A stretch of DNA of 29,332 nt from contig DAOPKE010000031.1 in the NCBI GenBank assembly GCA_035390965.1, positions 1 through 29,332 of the forward strand, read 5' to 3'. Both the position numbers and the translations under genes were made by a program. Under the pieces are notes generated by a model, which had not been told where the DNA came from, made no database searches, and saw only the letters and a program-made list of their open reading frames with translations. The stretch comes from GWF2-43-63 sp035390965. GTDB taxonomy: Bacteria; Bacteroidota; Bacteroidia; Bacteroidales; DTU049. Positions 18,299 to 26,315 of this stretch are shown piece after piece (the stretch's first letter is position 1; each line of letters starts with the position of its first letter).

Positions 18299-19704
18299 CA
18301 AAAATAGCTGGATCCGTTGAAGCAATGAGTACAAATTTTATCTTTGGGTAATCCAATGGCTTCAATCAGGTCTTCTAACCGTTGAAACTTCAGCGAATCG
18401 AGTCCCAGCCGAAGCCGGATGCGTTCCACCATTTGTTTGTATTCTTCTGAATCCGGATTGGAGTACACCGCCATATCGCGTTCTTCCTTACCTTCCAGTT
18501 CGTGCATGGCGATATATGTTGCCAGATCCATATTGGAACGTGAACGGCTGAAGTTAAGAAAAGGACATGGATAGGTTAACGGCGGGCACGCAATGCGCAT
18601 ATGCACTTCGCGAATGCCGGCTTTTCGCAGATCCTTCACATTATCTTTAAGCTGAGTACCACGTACAATAGAATCATCAAGGAAAACGCCTGACTGATTT
18701 TTAATTACAGCTGTATTCGGAATCAATTTCATGGTTGCTACCAAATCGCGCTGCGCCTGACTTTGGGGCATAAAACTCCTTGGCCAGGTTGGTGTATATT
18801 TCGAATAAGGACGTTTATAAGGGATGTGCGTAAAATTTGCATAACCTGTGGCATGACCAACACCGGAGTCGGGAATACCAGCCACAAAATCGGCATTCAC
18901 ACTGTCATTTTTTGCCAAGGCTTCACCACAACGGTGGCGGCATTCATCTACATTGATACCTTCGTATGAAGAAGTCGGGAAACCATAATACACCCACAAA
19001 AAAGCACAGACCTGCATTTGGTCGTTGGGCTCTTTCAACTTTGTATAACCATCGGCAGTGATTTTCCCGATTTCACCCGGACCTGCATAGTGAAATGTTT
19101 CGTAGCCAAGATTTGGGAATGCGCAAGTTTCGAAAGAAGCGGCAAAGGCACCACCTTTTTTCCCAATCACTATAGGCGTGCGCCCAAGTTTATCGCGGCC
19201 GATATAAATACAATCCGAAGTCATTACCATCAGTGAGCATGAACCCTGGATCAGCTCCTGTACATTGCGGATACCCGAAACAAAGTCTTTTTCTTCAGCA
19301 ATCAACTTGGCAACAAGCTCCGTTGGATTGATGTTTCCCATGCTCATTTCAGAAAAACCATACTGCTTGTCAATGCAACGTTTTTCAAGTTCTTTAATAT
19401 TCACAATTTTGGAAACTGTTGCTACAGCAAATCTTCCAAGATGCGAAGTCATTACAACCGGTTGAGCTTCGGTATCGCTGATAACCCCAAGTCCGATATG
19501 ACCATTGAAAGCGGGCAATTCATCTTCGAATTTATTACGGAAATAACTATTTTCAATACTGTGTATTGCGCGCTGGAAGCCAGCTTCCTTTGAGTAAAAG
19601 GCCAACCCTGCCCGTTTGGTCCCCAAATGTGAATGATAATCGGTTCCATAAAAAACATCATTGACACAATCGCCCAAAGAAACACTTCCGAAAAATCCAC
19701 TCAT
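18298..19704 (-). CDS. PurF-like phosphoribosyltransferase lacking glutaminase residues
   Basis: 468 codons from ATG at 19702-19704. The fold order is that of amidophosphoribosyltransferase: an N-terminal Ntn glutaminase-like half (about 1-230) and a C-terminal PRTase half with IPDSGVGHATGYA (277-289) and the PRPP motif FLDDSIVRGTQ (341-351). Cysteines at 233, 373/380, 458 and 461 fall where B. subtilis PurF holds its 4Fe-4S cluster (C-terminal CTHCF). Unusually, the nucleophile is gone: the protein starts MSGFFG instead of MCGIVG, and the segments that should read HNG and SDTE read TVSK and NPTE. Without Cys and oxyanion residues it should not hydrolyse glutamine. It may use ammonia, have another role, or form a Bacteroidota-specific paralogue; I recall similar MGGFFG proteins in Bacteroides. 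Not safely called purF. Confidence 0.88.
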   Translation of the reverse strand: MSGFFGSVSLGDCVNDVFYGTDYHSHLGTKRAGLAFYSKEAGFQRAIHSIENSYFRNKFEDELPAFNGHIGLGVISDTEAQPVVMTSHLGRFAVATVSKIVNIKELEKRCIDKQYGFSEMSMGNINPTELVAKLIAEEKDFVSGIRNVQELIQGSCSLMVMTSDCIYIGRDKLGRTPIVIGKKGGAFAASFETCAFPNLGYETFHYAGPGEIGKITADGYTKLKEPNDQMQVCAFLWVYYGFPTSSYEGINVDECRHRCGEALAKNDSVNADFVAGIPDSGVGHATGYANFTHIPYKRPYSKYTPTWPRSFMPQSQAQRDLVATMKLIPNTAVIKNQSGVFLDDSIVRGTQLKDNVKDLRKAGIREVHMRIACPPLTYPCPFLNFSRSRSNMDLATYIAMHELEGKEERDMAVYSNPDSEEYKQMVERIRLRLGLDSLKFQRLEDLIEAIGLPKDKICTHCFNGSSYF

Positions 19705-19912
19705 TACAAAATGAAGTTAAAATTAAAGTGCAAAGGAACAAAAAGAATGTACTCAAAATCCCATTGTTGATAACAGGTTTATAAATAAATGACGTCGGCT
19801 GAAAAACACGCAACTCACTCAAAAACAAGAGTTTTTGAAATTCCGAAACCGGAAAAAATGACTATGGGCATTTTATAAATCATTATAACGAAATACATTC
19901 TGTTTTCACAAA

Positions 19913-19941
19913 AAATGCAGCATTTTTCAGATGCTGCATTT
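19913..19941 (-). terminator. Terminator of small lipoprotein gene
   Basis: AAATGCAGCAT (19913-19923) and ATGCTGCATTT (19931-19941) pair perfectly over 11 bp with a 7-nt loop. On the minus strand the stem ends in TTT and is followed by TT. It lies 20 bp past the stop of the 183-codon lipoprotein gene. The remaining 200 bp to the PurF-like start hold nothing I can assign. Confidence 0.75.
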
Positions 19942-19961
19942 CAGAAAAAAATCTTCAAAAT

Positions 19962-20513
19962 CTATTTCCAGCGGCGATACTGTTTTATCAGACTCACACA
20001 ATCGTCTTCGTTGTATTCATTAACTGTTGTGGTAAGTTCAAGAACCTTGGTTTTCGGAGTCCAGAAAATCACATTCATAAAATCTTTATTTCCATAGGTG
20101 CCATTGGTCGATTCAAAAGATTCGCTATCAATGGTTTGACCAACATTAAAGCAGATCGGGCTTTTCTTGTTCATCTGATAAAGCCGTACAGCTTCGAGTG
20201 AGGCAAAATTCATTGTAACCTCACCGTTGAGTTTTCCGTTTTCTTCGTACAGTCTTTTCTGAATATCGCTTGCAAGAGGAAAATTATCAGCAAATTTTTC
20301 ACCATTGAGATAGTCATTGATTAATTCATCAAAATCCTGCTCCGACACATCGGTAGAGTCGTCCATCTGGCTAAAGATGTTTACATAAGTAATGGTCAGT
20401 TTACCTGTGTTTTTGCCGGTAATCTCAAATTTATATTTCTTTTTCTCAACTGTTAAACAGCTGCTTATCAGAAATGCCAAAAAGGCAACGGCGACAAATT
20501 TTAAAATTTTCAT
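19962..20513 (-). CDS. Small lipoprotein of unknown function
   Basis: 183 codons from ATG at 20511-20513. Residues 1-18 are a lipoprotein signal peptide with lipobox LISSC (Cys19), followed by LTVEKKKYKFEITG. The mature protein alternates strands (KKYKFEI, KLTITYVNI, GEVTMNF, VLELTTTVNEYN) with an acidic helix at about 56-75 and has no enzymatic motif that I recognise. The likely location is the outer-membrane inner leaflet or periplasm. It has its own candidate promoter (20538-20545) and terminator, so it is probably a single-gene unit despite lying 89 bp after the glycosyltransferase gene on the same strand. Confidence 0.8.
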   Translation of the reverse strand: MKILKFVAVAFLAFLISSCLTVEKKKYKFEITGKNTGKLTITYVNIFSQMDDSTDVSEQDFDELINDYLNGEKFADNFPLASDIQKRLYEENGKLNGEVTMNFASLEAVRLYQMNKKSPICFNVGQTIDSESFESTNGTYGNKDFMNVIFWTPKTKVLELTTTVNEYNEDDCVSLIKQYRRWK

Positions 20514-20537
20514 AGGTTAGTTGTTTGTTTTATAAGA

Positions 20538-20545
20538 CAAAAATA
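20538..20545 (-). promoter_or_regulatory. Candidate -7 box of small lipoprotein gene
   Basis: The minus strand reads TATTTTTG, a perfect TAnnTTTG, 24 nt before the ATG. TTTC occurs 24 nt further upstream (20570-20573), one base off the TTTG seen at the same spacing in three other candidate promoters of this window. Confidence 0.45.
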
Positions 20546-20602
20546 CGATTTCTTTTCAATGATGCAGATGAAATATTATTTTTTTTATTTTTTATGCAGA
20601 AT

Positions 20603-21655
20603 TTATCGTTTCAGATTATTCGCATGAACCATCCGTATTTCTTTTTGTTTAAGAATTTCATTGATTGAAGTCCAACCAGCCGTATGTAAATGCAGTTTGT
20701 TTATATTGGCAACCGTAATAAAAAAATCCTGATGAAGTTGCGCCAGATATTGCTGTTCAGTTTGTCCACGGGTGGGAAAAATGATGGCCGAACGGCCAAC
20801 TGCAAATAAATCCATCATGGTGCTATACCCTGCATGAGAAATAATAACAGCAGCTTCTGAAAGCCATTTAGCCAACTGCTCATCGGAAGGGGACATTATA
20901 CAAGATATGTTTTCACCAGGGTCATTGATTTCGGCACCAGCTATAATAACTGACAACCCACATTCAGCAAACACCTGTGATAATTTTCCAGCCATTTGCC
21001 TGCGGTGTTTCAAAGGACCCGAAGTAATGACCAAAAGCAATTCATTTCTCACTGTTGAGTTGTAATCATCCAAACGATCAAAACGACTTAGCGGACCTAT
21101 ATATTTTGCGTTTGACACTAAAGTCTTCGGGTGACTCAGTTTACCAGCAAGTCCTGGGAAATTTTTATAATCCGGCACCCAGACTTCGCTAAAGCGGGCC
21201 AAAGATTTTTTAATAAATTTTCGTAAAACCGGTAATCCAAAACACAGCCACCATGGCGCAATGGGCTCCAGCTGATGGGTTATCAATACCGATCTGATAT
21301 TATCGCATCTGAATCCATATCGATTATCCGACACAATAAGATTATATTCATTACTGGCACACAGAGCCGAACACATATTCTGTTCTGATTTCTGCTGTTT
21401 GATCATTTTCGGAATTAAACCGATAATCTGAAAAAAACCAGTTCCGTTAAACCCGTAACTAACAGGTTTTGTTTTATCTGTTATAAAAGAAAGATCGGGA
21501 AAACGTTGCTGCAGATAGCTGCAAATGCCAGGAGAAGCAAAAACTGTTACAGCTTGACCTTCAGCAATAAACTGTTGTATCAGAGGAATACAACGAGCCG
21601 CATGACCCAGTCCCCAGTCGAGCGGAGAAATCAGAACACCGGTGTTTTTTTTCAA
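20603..21655 (-). CDS. GT-B glycosyltransferase (MurG/GT28-like)
   Basis: 350 codons from ATG at 21653-21655. The N-terminus ISPLDWGLGHAARCIPLI is the glycine-rich loop plus GHAxR seen in GT-B enzymes related to MurG. The C-terminal half carries ISHAGYSTMMDLFAVG (about 272-287) and PTRGQTEQQYLAQ (294-306), the nucleotide-sugar-binding region typical of the family (HAG...G...P...EQ). No signal peptide is seen; it should act in the cytoplasm or on the inner membrane face. Donor and acceptor are unknown. It starts 4 bp after the stop of the TonB-dependent receptor gene, so the two are almost certainly cotranscribed. The N-terminal MKKNTG sits in an A-rich start context. Confidence 0.87.
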   Translation of the reverse strand: MKKNTGVLISPLDWGLGHAARCIPLIQQFIAEGQAVTVFASPGICSYLQQRFPDLSFITDKTKPVSYGFNGTGFFQIIGLIPKMIKQQKSEQNMCSALCASNEYNLIVSDNRYGFRCDNIRSVLITHQLEPIAPWWLCFGLPVLRKFIKKSLARFSEVWVPDYKNFPGLAGKLSHPKTLVSNAKYIGPLSRFDRLDDYNSTVRNELLLVITSGPLKHRRQMAGKLSQVFAECGLSVIIAGAEINDPGENISCIMSPSDEQLAKWLSEAAVIISHAGYSTMMDLFAVGRSAIIFPTRGQTEQQYLAQLHQDFFITVANINKLHLHTAGWTSINEILKQKEIRMVHANNLKR

Positions 21656-21659
21656 ACAA

Positions 21660-24002
21660 CTAAACCTTTAAAGACAGCTGAATGATAAATGTCCGGGGTG
21701 GCTGAACATCGCCGGGGCGCATCATGTATTCCCTGTTGAAAATATTTTTTGCGGTGAAATTCACATGAATCATATCATTGATTCTCCATCCAATCCGCAT
21801 ATCAAAAACAAGAAACCCTTTATCATTCTTTTCCCTGTATTCTTTCAATCCAGGCAAAATCATTGCGTATTCACCAGTAGCAGGGTTAAACAACGGGGTA
21901 GTTCCATCGGGGCCCCTCACCGTATCTTCAAATATTTTATCGATATTGATGATATGACTTTGATACTCGAAATTGGCTCCCAGAGTCAGTTTCTTATATT
22001 CAACCGAGAAGTCGGCTTTGGCGCTGTGATAAAAGCGATACTTAAGAATATTGTCTTTGGTTGATTTCATAGAATCGGCGGTAGCATCGAGGTCAATGGG
22101 GTTGTTGTAAGTATATCCCAACAACAATGTGGCGGGTAATCCTATGAATTTTCCTTCGCCGGTTACTACGATTTCAAATCCGGAAATTTCGGCATTACGG
22201 ACGTTCTCTGCTTTGAAGCCAACCCAATTGAGAAAATAATTGGGTGAAGTAGGCGGGAATGGAATAAGAATGACACTGTCGGGATTATGATAGTTGAACA
22301 TAAATTCAATCATATTTTCGTAGCGGGTATAAAAGCCAGCCACATCGGCATAACCATTCCAACCCCACAAGCGGAAACCTTGTTTAAAAGCAATCTCTGT
22401 GCTATAACCGGTTTCGGGTTGCAGATTGGGATTTGGAAAAACCTTTAAATCGCCGGTGCTCGTGGCTGTATATCTTTCCGCAATGGTAGGATAGCGATAG
22501 CCCATACCAAAAGATGCACGAAGGAAAGATTGTTCAGTGACAGAATAATTGACTCCCGACCGGAATACCGGTTTGAATTTCATATCATCCTCATCAATAC
22601 GATAACCTTCGATGCGCGCACCAAGAGATACACTCAGACGATTGAACTTTTTATCCGCCTGAGTGAAAAATCCAATACTGGAGCCAAAATGACGCGTATC
22701 GCCATAAATCTGCGCCACACTTTCATTATAATTGGCACAAAGACCATTGGTCCAGTTAAGCGATTTTGAAGGATATCCTTTATAAAAATTATACTCACCG
22801 TAATACATATCATCGAAATTATCCTGACCGGTATTATTGGTGTTATGCACCTGAAAAAAACGACCTTTCAAACTATGCTTTGTACTGTCGTTTTTATACC
22901 AGATAACGGATGGATACAAATTGACGTAGGAATTATTAACTTCCTGCTGGAATGATTCATTGCATTTATAAACGCCACTATCACCATCGGCCCATAAAAG
23001 AAAAATATCGCCGATCCTGCGCATGTAGTTGGCCGATAATTCATAGGAAAGACCTTTAACTTTTTTATCACGATAACGGATAGAACCATTCAGACGATAA
23101 CGTTCTTCTTCGTTGTTGGTGCGATAACCATTATTCGAAGAAACAAATCCACCAAAAGTGATATCAAAATTGCCTGCCTGGCGGCTATGCAGAAAACGGG
23201 TTGATCCAAAAATGGGAGCATTATTACCCCACCATGCAATTTCTTTACGTTCAGGTGTTGTATATTGTCCGAAAATACTTGTAATATAGGTTTTGGGAAC
23301 AACCCCCGGATAAGCCGTGCGGTAATTAATCACACCATTGAGAGCCGAAGAACCATACAGTGCCGAGCTGGCACCTTTAATCACTTCGACCTGCTGCACA
23401 TTTTCAATGGGGGCGAAATCCCAGCGCGCCTCACCCGACGCACCTGTAATCATGGGCATATCATCGACAAGAAAAAGCACACGGCTACCAGCACCATAAC
23501 TATAGCCACTTCCGCCGCGAATCGATGGCTGCTTGTCCATAATATTCAATCCGGGGATTTTCTGCAAACCCTCTTCAAGCGAGCTTACATTGGTATTCCT
23601 GATAAAATCAGCTTTAATGACTTCCATCGAAACGGTGACATCGGAAAGTTTCTGTTCATATTTTCCGGCACTGACAACAACTGCATCGAGAATTCTGGAT
23701 TCGGTTGTCATTTTCATATCGAGAACAAGAGTCTCACCTTCTTTCAGATTAATCAGTCTGATTTCCTCAGTATAACCAACAAATCTGAATGCAATGGAAT
23801 GTGTTCCTTTATCAAGGGTCAGAGAATAATTTCCGTCAATATCCGTAGCAACACCGGTAGTTTTGTTCACCACCACATTGACCCCTGGCAGGGTCAAACC
23901 TGTTTCTGAATCGGTTACTGTTCCTTTAAGAATGGTTTGCTGAGAAAAACCATAAAACGGAAAAATCAACATTAATAAAACAAATGGAGTAAAAAATTTC
24001 AT
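21660..24002 (-). CDS. TonB-dependent receptor
   Basis: 780 codons from ATG at 24000-24002. Signal peptide 1-20 (ending FYGFS before Q). A carboxypeptidase-D-regulatory-like domain is at about 24-105 (LKGTVTDSETGLTLPGVNVVV). A plug domain at about 115-230 carries KIPGLNIMDKQPSIRGG, LFLVDDMPM and VEVIKGASSALYGSSALNGV. The 22-strand barrel follows to the C-terminus (FNREYMMRPGDVQPPRTF near the end). Such receptors import siderophores, vitamins or oligosaccharides using TonB energy. The cargo cannot be told from sequence, and no SusD-like lipoprotein is adjacent. It is the first gene of a two-gene unit with the glycosyltransferase and is divergent from dprA. Confidence 0.93.
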   Translation of the reverse strand: MKFFTPFVLLMLIFPFYGFSQQTILKGTVTDSETGLTLPGVNVVVNKTTGVATDIDGNYSLTLDKGTHSIAFRFVGYTEEIRLINLKEGETLVLDMKMTTESRILDAVVVSAGKYEQKLSDVTVSMEVIKADFIRNTNVSSLEEGLQKIPGLNIMDKQPSIRGGSGYSYGAGSRVLFLVDDMPMITGASGEARWDFAPIENVQQVEVIKGASSALYGSSALNGVINYRTAYPGVVPKTYITSIFGQYTTPERKEIAWWGNNAPIFGSTRFLHSRQAGNFDITFGGFVSSNNGYRTNNEEERYRLNGSIRYRDKKVKGLSYELSANYMRRIGDIFLLWADGDSGVYKCNESFQQEVNNSYVNLYPSVIWYKNDSTKHSLKGRFFQVHNTNNTGQDNFDDMYYGEYNFYKGYPSKSLNWTNGLCANYNESVAQIYGDTRHFGSSIGFFTQADKKFNRLSVSLGARIEGYRIDEDDMKFKPVFRSGVNYSVTEQSFLRASFGMGYRYPTIAERYTATSTGDLKVFPNPNLQPETGYSTEIAFKQGFRLWGWNGYADVAGFYTRYENMIEFMFNYHNPDSVILIPFPPTSPNYFLNWVGFKAENVRNAEISGFEIVVTGEGKFIGLPATLLLGYTYNNPIDLDATADSMKSTKDNILKYRFYHSAKADFSVEYKKLTLGANFEYQSHIINIDKIFEDTVRGPDGTTPLFNPATGEYAMILPGLKEYREKNDKGFLVFDMRIGWRINDMIHVNFTAKNIFNREYMMRPGDVQPPRTFIIQLSLKV

Positions 24003-24023
24003 AGGCCAATTGAATTTTTAGAC

Positions 24024-24031
24024 TAACTTTG
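24024..24031 (+). promoter_or_regulatory. Candidate -7 box of dprA
   Basis: TAACTTTG is a perfect TAnnTTTG. Transcription would begin near 24037, which would leave almost no leader before the TTG at 24040 and a leader of about 70 nt before the TTG at 24106. It therefore favours the shorter protein. Confidence 0.4.
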
Positions 24032-24105
24032 CTCACCTATTGCATCAACAGCCCTTTGTAAGGGAGTTTGAAGAACCAAAAGTAATTAAAATTTCTAACT
24101 GTAAA

Positions 24106-25215
24106 TTGAATAACAAACTTTTATATCTAATTGCACTGAAATGCATTCCGCAGGTAGGCGATATTGTCGCCCGCAGACTGATAGAAACAACCGGCGATGC
24201 CTCTGTTGTTTTTAATATGACAGATGAGAAAATTGAAAAATTACCCGGTCTGACTCCAAAAACCATCCGAATGATCCGGGAAAACAGGACCAAGGCATTG
24301 CAAAGAGCCGAAAATGAAATAGAATTCATTGATAAACATAAAATTCAATGTCTTACTTCGTTTGACGACACATATCCATCTCGGTTGAAGCACTGCCTCG
24401 ATGCACCTTTGTTTTTATTCTACCGAGGAGCTTCGGCCGTAGAATCGGATTATATGACTGCCGTTGTCGGCACACGCAAATCAACCGTATATGGACGGAA
24501 AATGACAGAGCAACTCGTATCAGGTCTCAGTCTGAAAGGCATGACTATTGTAAGCGGGCTGGCCTATGGAATTGATACAGTAGCCCATCAAACTGCTGTC
24601 GATTGCAATATCCCAACCATCGGCATCATGGCTCATGGTTTCAAACATTTATATCCCGAAGAAAACAGGAAACTGGCCACACTAATGCTGAAAAATGGCG
24701 GATTAATGACAGAATTCCTGTCGGATGAATTACCTGAAAAACAAAACTTTCCCATACGCAACCGCATTATTGCCGGCATGGCCGATGCTGTTGTGGTTGT
24801 CGAAGCTCAAAGCAAAGGCGGCGCATTAATTACCGCAGAGATTGCCAACTCATACTCGCGCGATGTATTTACTATTCCCGGTCGGGTGGATGACCAGAAA
24901 TCGCGCGGTTGCAACTGGCTCATACGCACCCAGCGGGCAACACTGATTGAATCGGCCGAACACCTACGGTATTTTATGAACTGGACACAAGCCGAAAAGC
25001 CCAAAATAAGGCAGGTTCGAATGGAAGTATTGCTGGATGCCGGAGCACAATCCGTTTATGATTATCTTTTTGAGCATGGAGAAAAACCCATCGACTCCAT
25101 TTGCAATGATCTGAATATCAGCATCAATACAGCTGCCATGATATTGCTTGAACTTGAATTTCAAGGAGTTGTAGCAGCATTGCCAGGCAAAAGATACCGC
25201 CTGAAAAATTATTGA
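24106..25215 (+). CDS. dprA: DNA-processing protein DprA
   Basis: The frame is open from 24040, but both possible starts, 24040 and 24106, are TTG. I prefer 24106 (369 residues, starting with NNKLLYLIALKCIPQVGD as in related proteins) because it matches the usual N-terminus and the promoter position. An N-terminal helix-hairpin-helix-like region is at about 8-60 (IPQVGDIVARRL, LPGLTPKTIRMI). The Rossmann core follows: VVGTRKSTVYG, IVSGLAYGIDTVAHQTAV, FPIRNRIIAGMADAVVVVEA and KGGALITAEIA, all DprA hallmarks. A winged-helix C-terminal domain spans about the last 65 residues. DprA loads RecA onto incoming single-stranded DNA in transformation; in species without competence its role is unclear. 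No competence genes are adjacent. Confidence 0.93.
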   Translation: MNNKLLYLIALKCIPQVGDIVARRLIETTGDASVVFNMTDEKIEKLPGLTPKTIRMIRENRTKALQRAENEIEFIDKHKIQCLTSFDDTYPSRLKHCLDAPLFLFYRGASAVESDYMTAVVGTRKSTVYGRKMTEQLVSGLSLKGMTIVSGLAYGIDTVAHQTAVDCNIPTIGIMAHGFKHLYPEENRKLATLMLKNGGLMTEFLSDELPEKQNFPIRNRIIAGMADAVVVVEAQSKGGALITAEIANSYSRDVFTIPGRVDDQKSRGCNWLIRTQRATLIESAEHLRYFMNWTQAEKPKIRQVRMEVLLDAGAQSVYDYLFEHGEKPIDSICNDLNISINTAAMILLELEFQGVVAALPGKRYRLKNY

Positions 25216-25231
25216 ACTTCTTTTGTTGATA

Positions 25232-25270
25232 AATATTAGGAACAGCCCTGCAAAATACTGTCCTAATATT
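25232..25270 (+). terminator. Hairpin after dprA
   Basis: AATATTAGG (25232-25240) pairs with CCTAATATT (25262-25270), and ACAG with CTGT inside it, leaving one bulged A and a 12-nt loop. There is no T-tract afterwards, so it may be a processing or attenuating structure. TATATTTA at 25273-25280, one base off a -7 box, follows directly and may start the next gene. Confidence 0.5.
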
Positions 25271-25305
25271 CGTATATTTATCATTTTAAAACTAAAACAA
25301 ACACC

Positions 25306-26208
25306 ATGAAAAAATTATTACTTTCTTCAAGTTTGATTATTGCATTCGCAATTTCACTAAGTGCACAGGTGAATTTCACACAGAATTTTGACACCTGCAC
25401 AGCGGGAGATTATGCTGCAGAATGTATCGGAGCGCCATGGACCACATGGAGCGGCACGGTTGGCACAGCCGAAGATGCTGTTGTTTCTGCAACACAATCT
25501 TCAAGCGCTCCCAATGCGGCCTATATCGGATCAACCTCAACCGACTTTGTTGTTCTGCTCGGCGATCTGACAACAGGCGTTTACGACATTAGTTTTGATT
25601 TCTTTGTTGAAAACGGCAAAATGGGGTATTTCAACATCATGAACAGCTTTACGGGTGGCACATATTTGTGGGCAACCGATGTGTATGTACGCTCGACAGG
25701 ATATCTGTCATGGACTGCAGATAATGTTTCAGACTCCATTCCGTTTGCTTTTGACACATGGACAAAAATTGGCTATACCATTGACCTCAACAACGATACT
25801 GCCTTTATGTATGTTGATGACTCTTTGGTCAACAGCTGGAAATTCAGCAAAGGAACACTGGGAACTGGTACCACGCTGAAACTGGCAGCTATGGATTTCT
25901 ATGGCGCAGCCGAAGATCTGCAGCCCGGTTACTACATTGATGATTTTTCATTTGCAATAAACACAACAGGTATTGTTGAAAATGAAAACAATGTATCGCT
26001 CTATCCAAATCCAGCTACCAATGCCATTACCATCGAAGGACAAGCCAACAACCGCTTCGAGATTTTCAATACAGGCGGTCAGATGCTACTGTCAGGAATA
26101 CTGAATAATAATTCTGAAACCATTGACATAAGCACTCTGAACGCAGGTTGTTATTTTATACGCTGCATCGGAAATGATGTAACTGTAAATCAATTTATTG
26201 TTGAATAA
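25306..26208 (+). CDS. T9SS-sorted lectin-like secreted protein (paralogue 1)
   Basis: 300 codons from ATG at 25306 in an A-rich context. Signal peptide 1-20 (MKKLLLSSSLIIAFAISLSA, cut before Q). Residues 22-220 form a beta-rich domain resembling concanavalin A-like jelly rolls: APWTTWSG, a FVENGKMGYFNI core, and the closing DLQPGYYIDDFSF. A T9SS type A sorting domain fills about 229-300 (VSLYPNPATNAITIEG to the C-terminal QFIVE). It is clearly homologous over both domains to the next gene but lacks that gene's middle part. It is predicted to be exported across the outer membrane; ligand unknown. Its terminator carries a CUUCGG tetraloop. Confidence 0.88.
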   Translation: MKKLLLSSSLIIAFAISLSAQVNFTQNFDTCTAGDYAAECIGAPWTTWSGTVGTAEDAVVSATQSSSAPNAAYIGSTSTDFVVLLGDLTTGVYDISFDFFVENGKMGYFNIMNSFTGGTYLWATDVYVRSTGYLSWTADNVSDSIPFAFDTWTKIGYTIDLNNDTAFMYVDDSLVNSWKFSKGTLGTGTTLKLAAMDFYGAAEDLQPGYYIDDFSFAINTTGIVENENNVSLYPNPATNAITIEGQANNRFEIFNTGGQMLLSGILNNNSETIDISTLNAGCYFIRCIGNDVTVNQFIVE

Positions 26209-26227
26209 AGACTTTTCAAATTAAAGC

Positions 26228-26256
26228 AAAGCCACTCTTCGGTGTGGCTTTTTTGT
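26228..26256 (+). terminator. Rho-independent terminator with CUUCGG loop
   Basis: AAAGCCAC (26228-26235) pairs with GTGGCTTT (26244-26251), followed by a T-run. The loop contains C-TTCG-G, a very stable tetraloop, closed across a U-U mismatch. It lies 20 bp after the stop of paralogue 1. Confidence 0.93.
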
Positions 26257-26315
26257 TTTTATTGACCGTGAATAAAAAATATATTATAATTTTATCGCTC
26301 AAAAACCCACAAACC

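Noticed and set aside
23265..23909. 214-codon open frame on plus opposite the TonB-dependent receptor
   Set aside because: It lies wholly within a convincing receptor gene on the other strand and its translation shows no domain or signal peptide; it is a shadow frame.
26244..26315. Upstream start of paralogue 2 at GTG 26244
   Set aside because: It begins within the terminator hairpin of paralogue 1; the ATG at 26316 opens a normal signal peptide.
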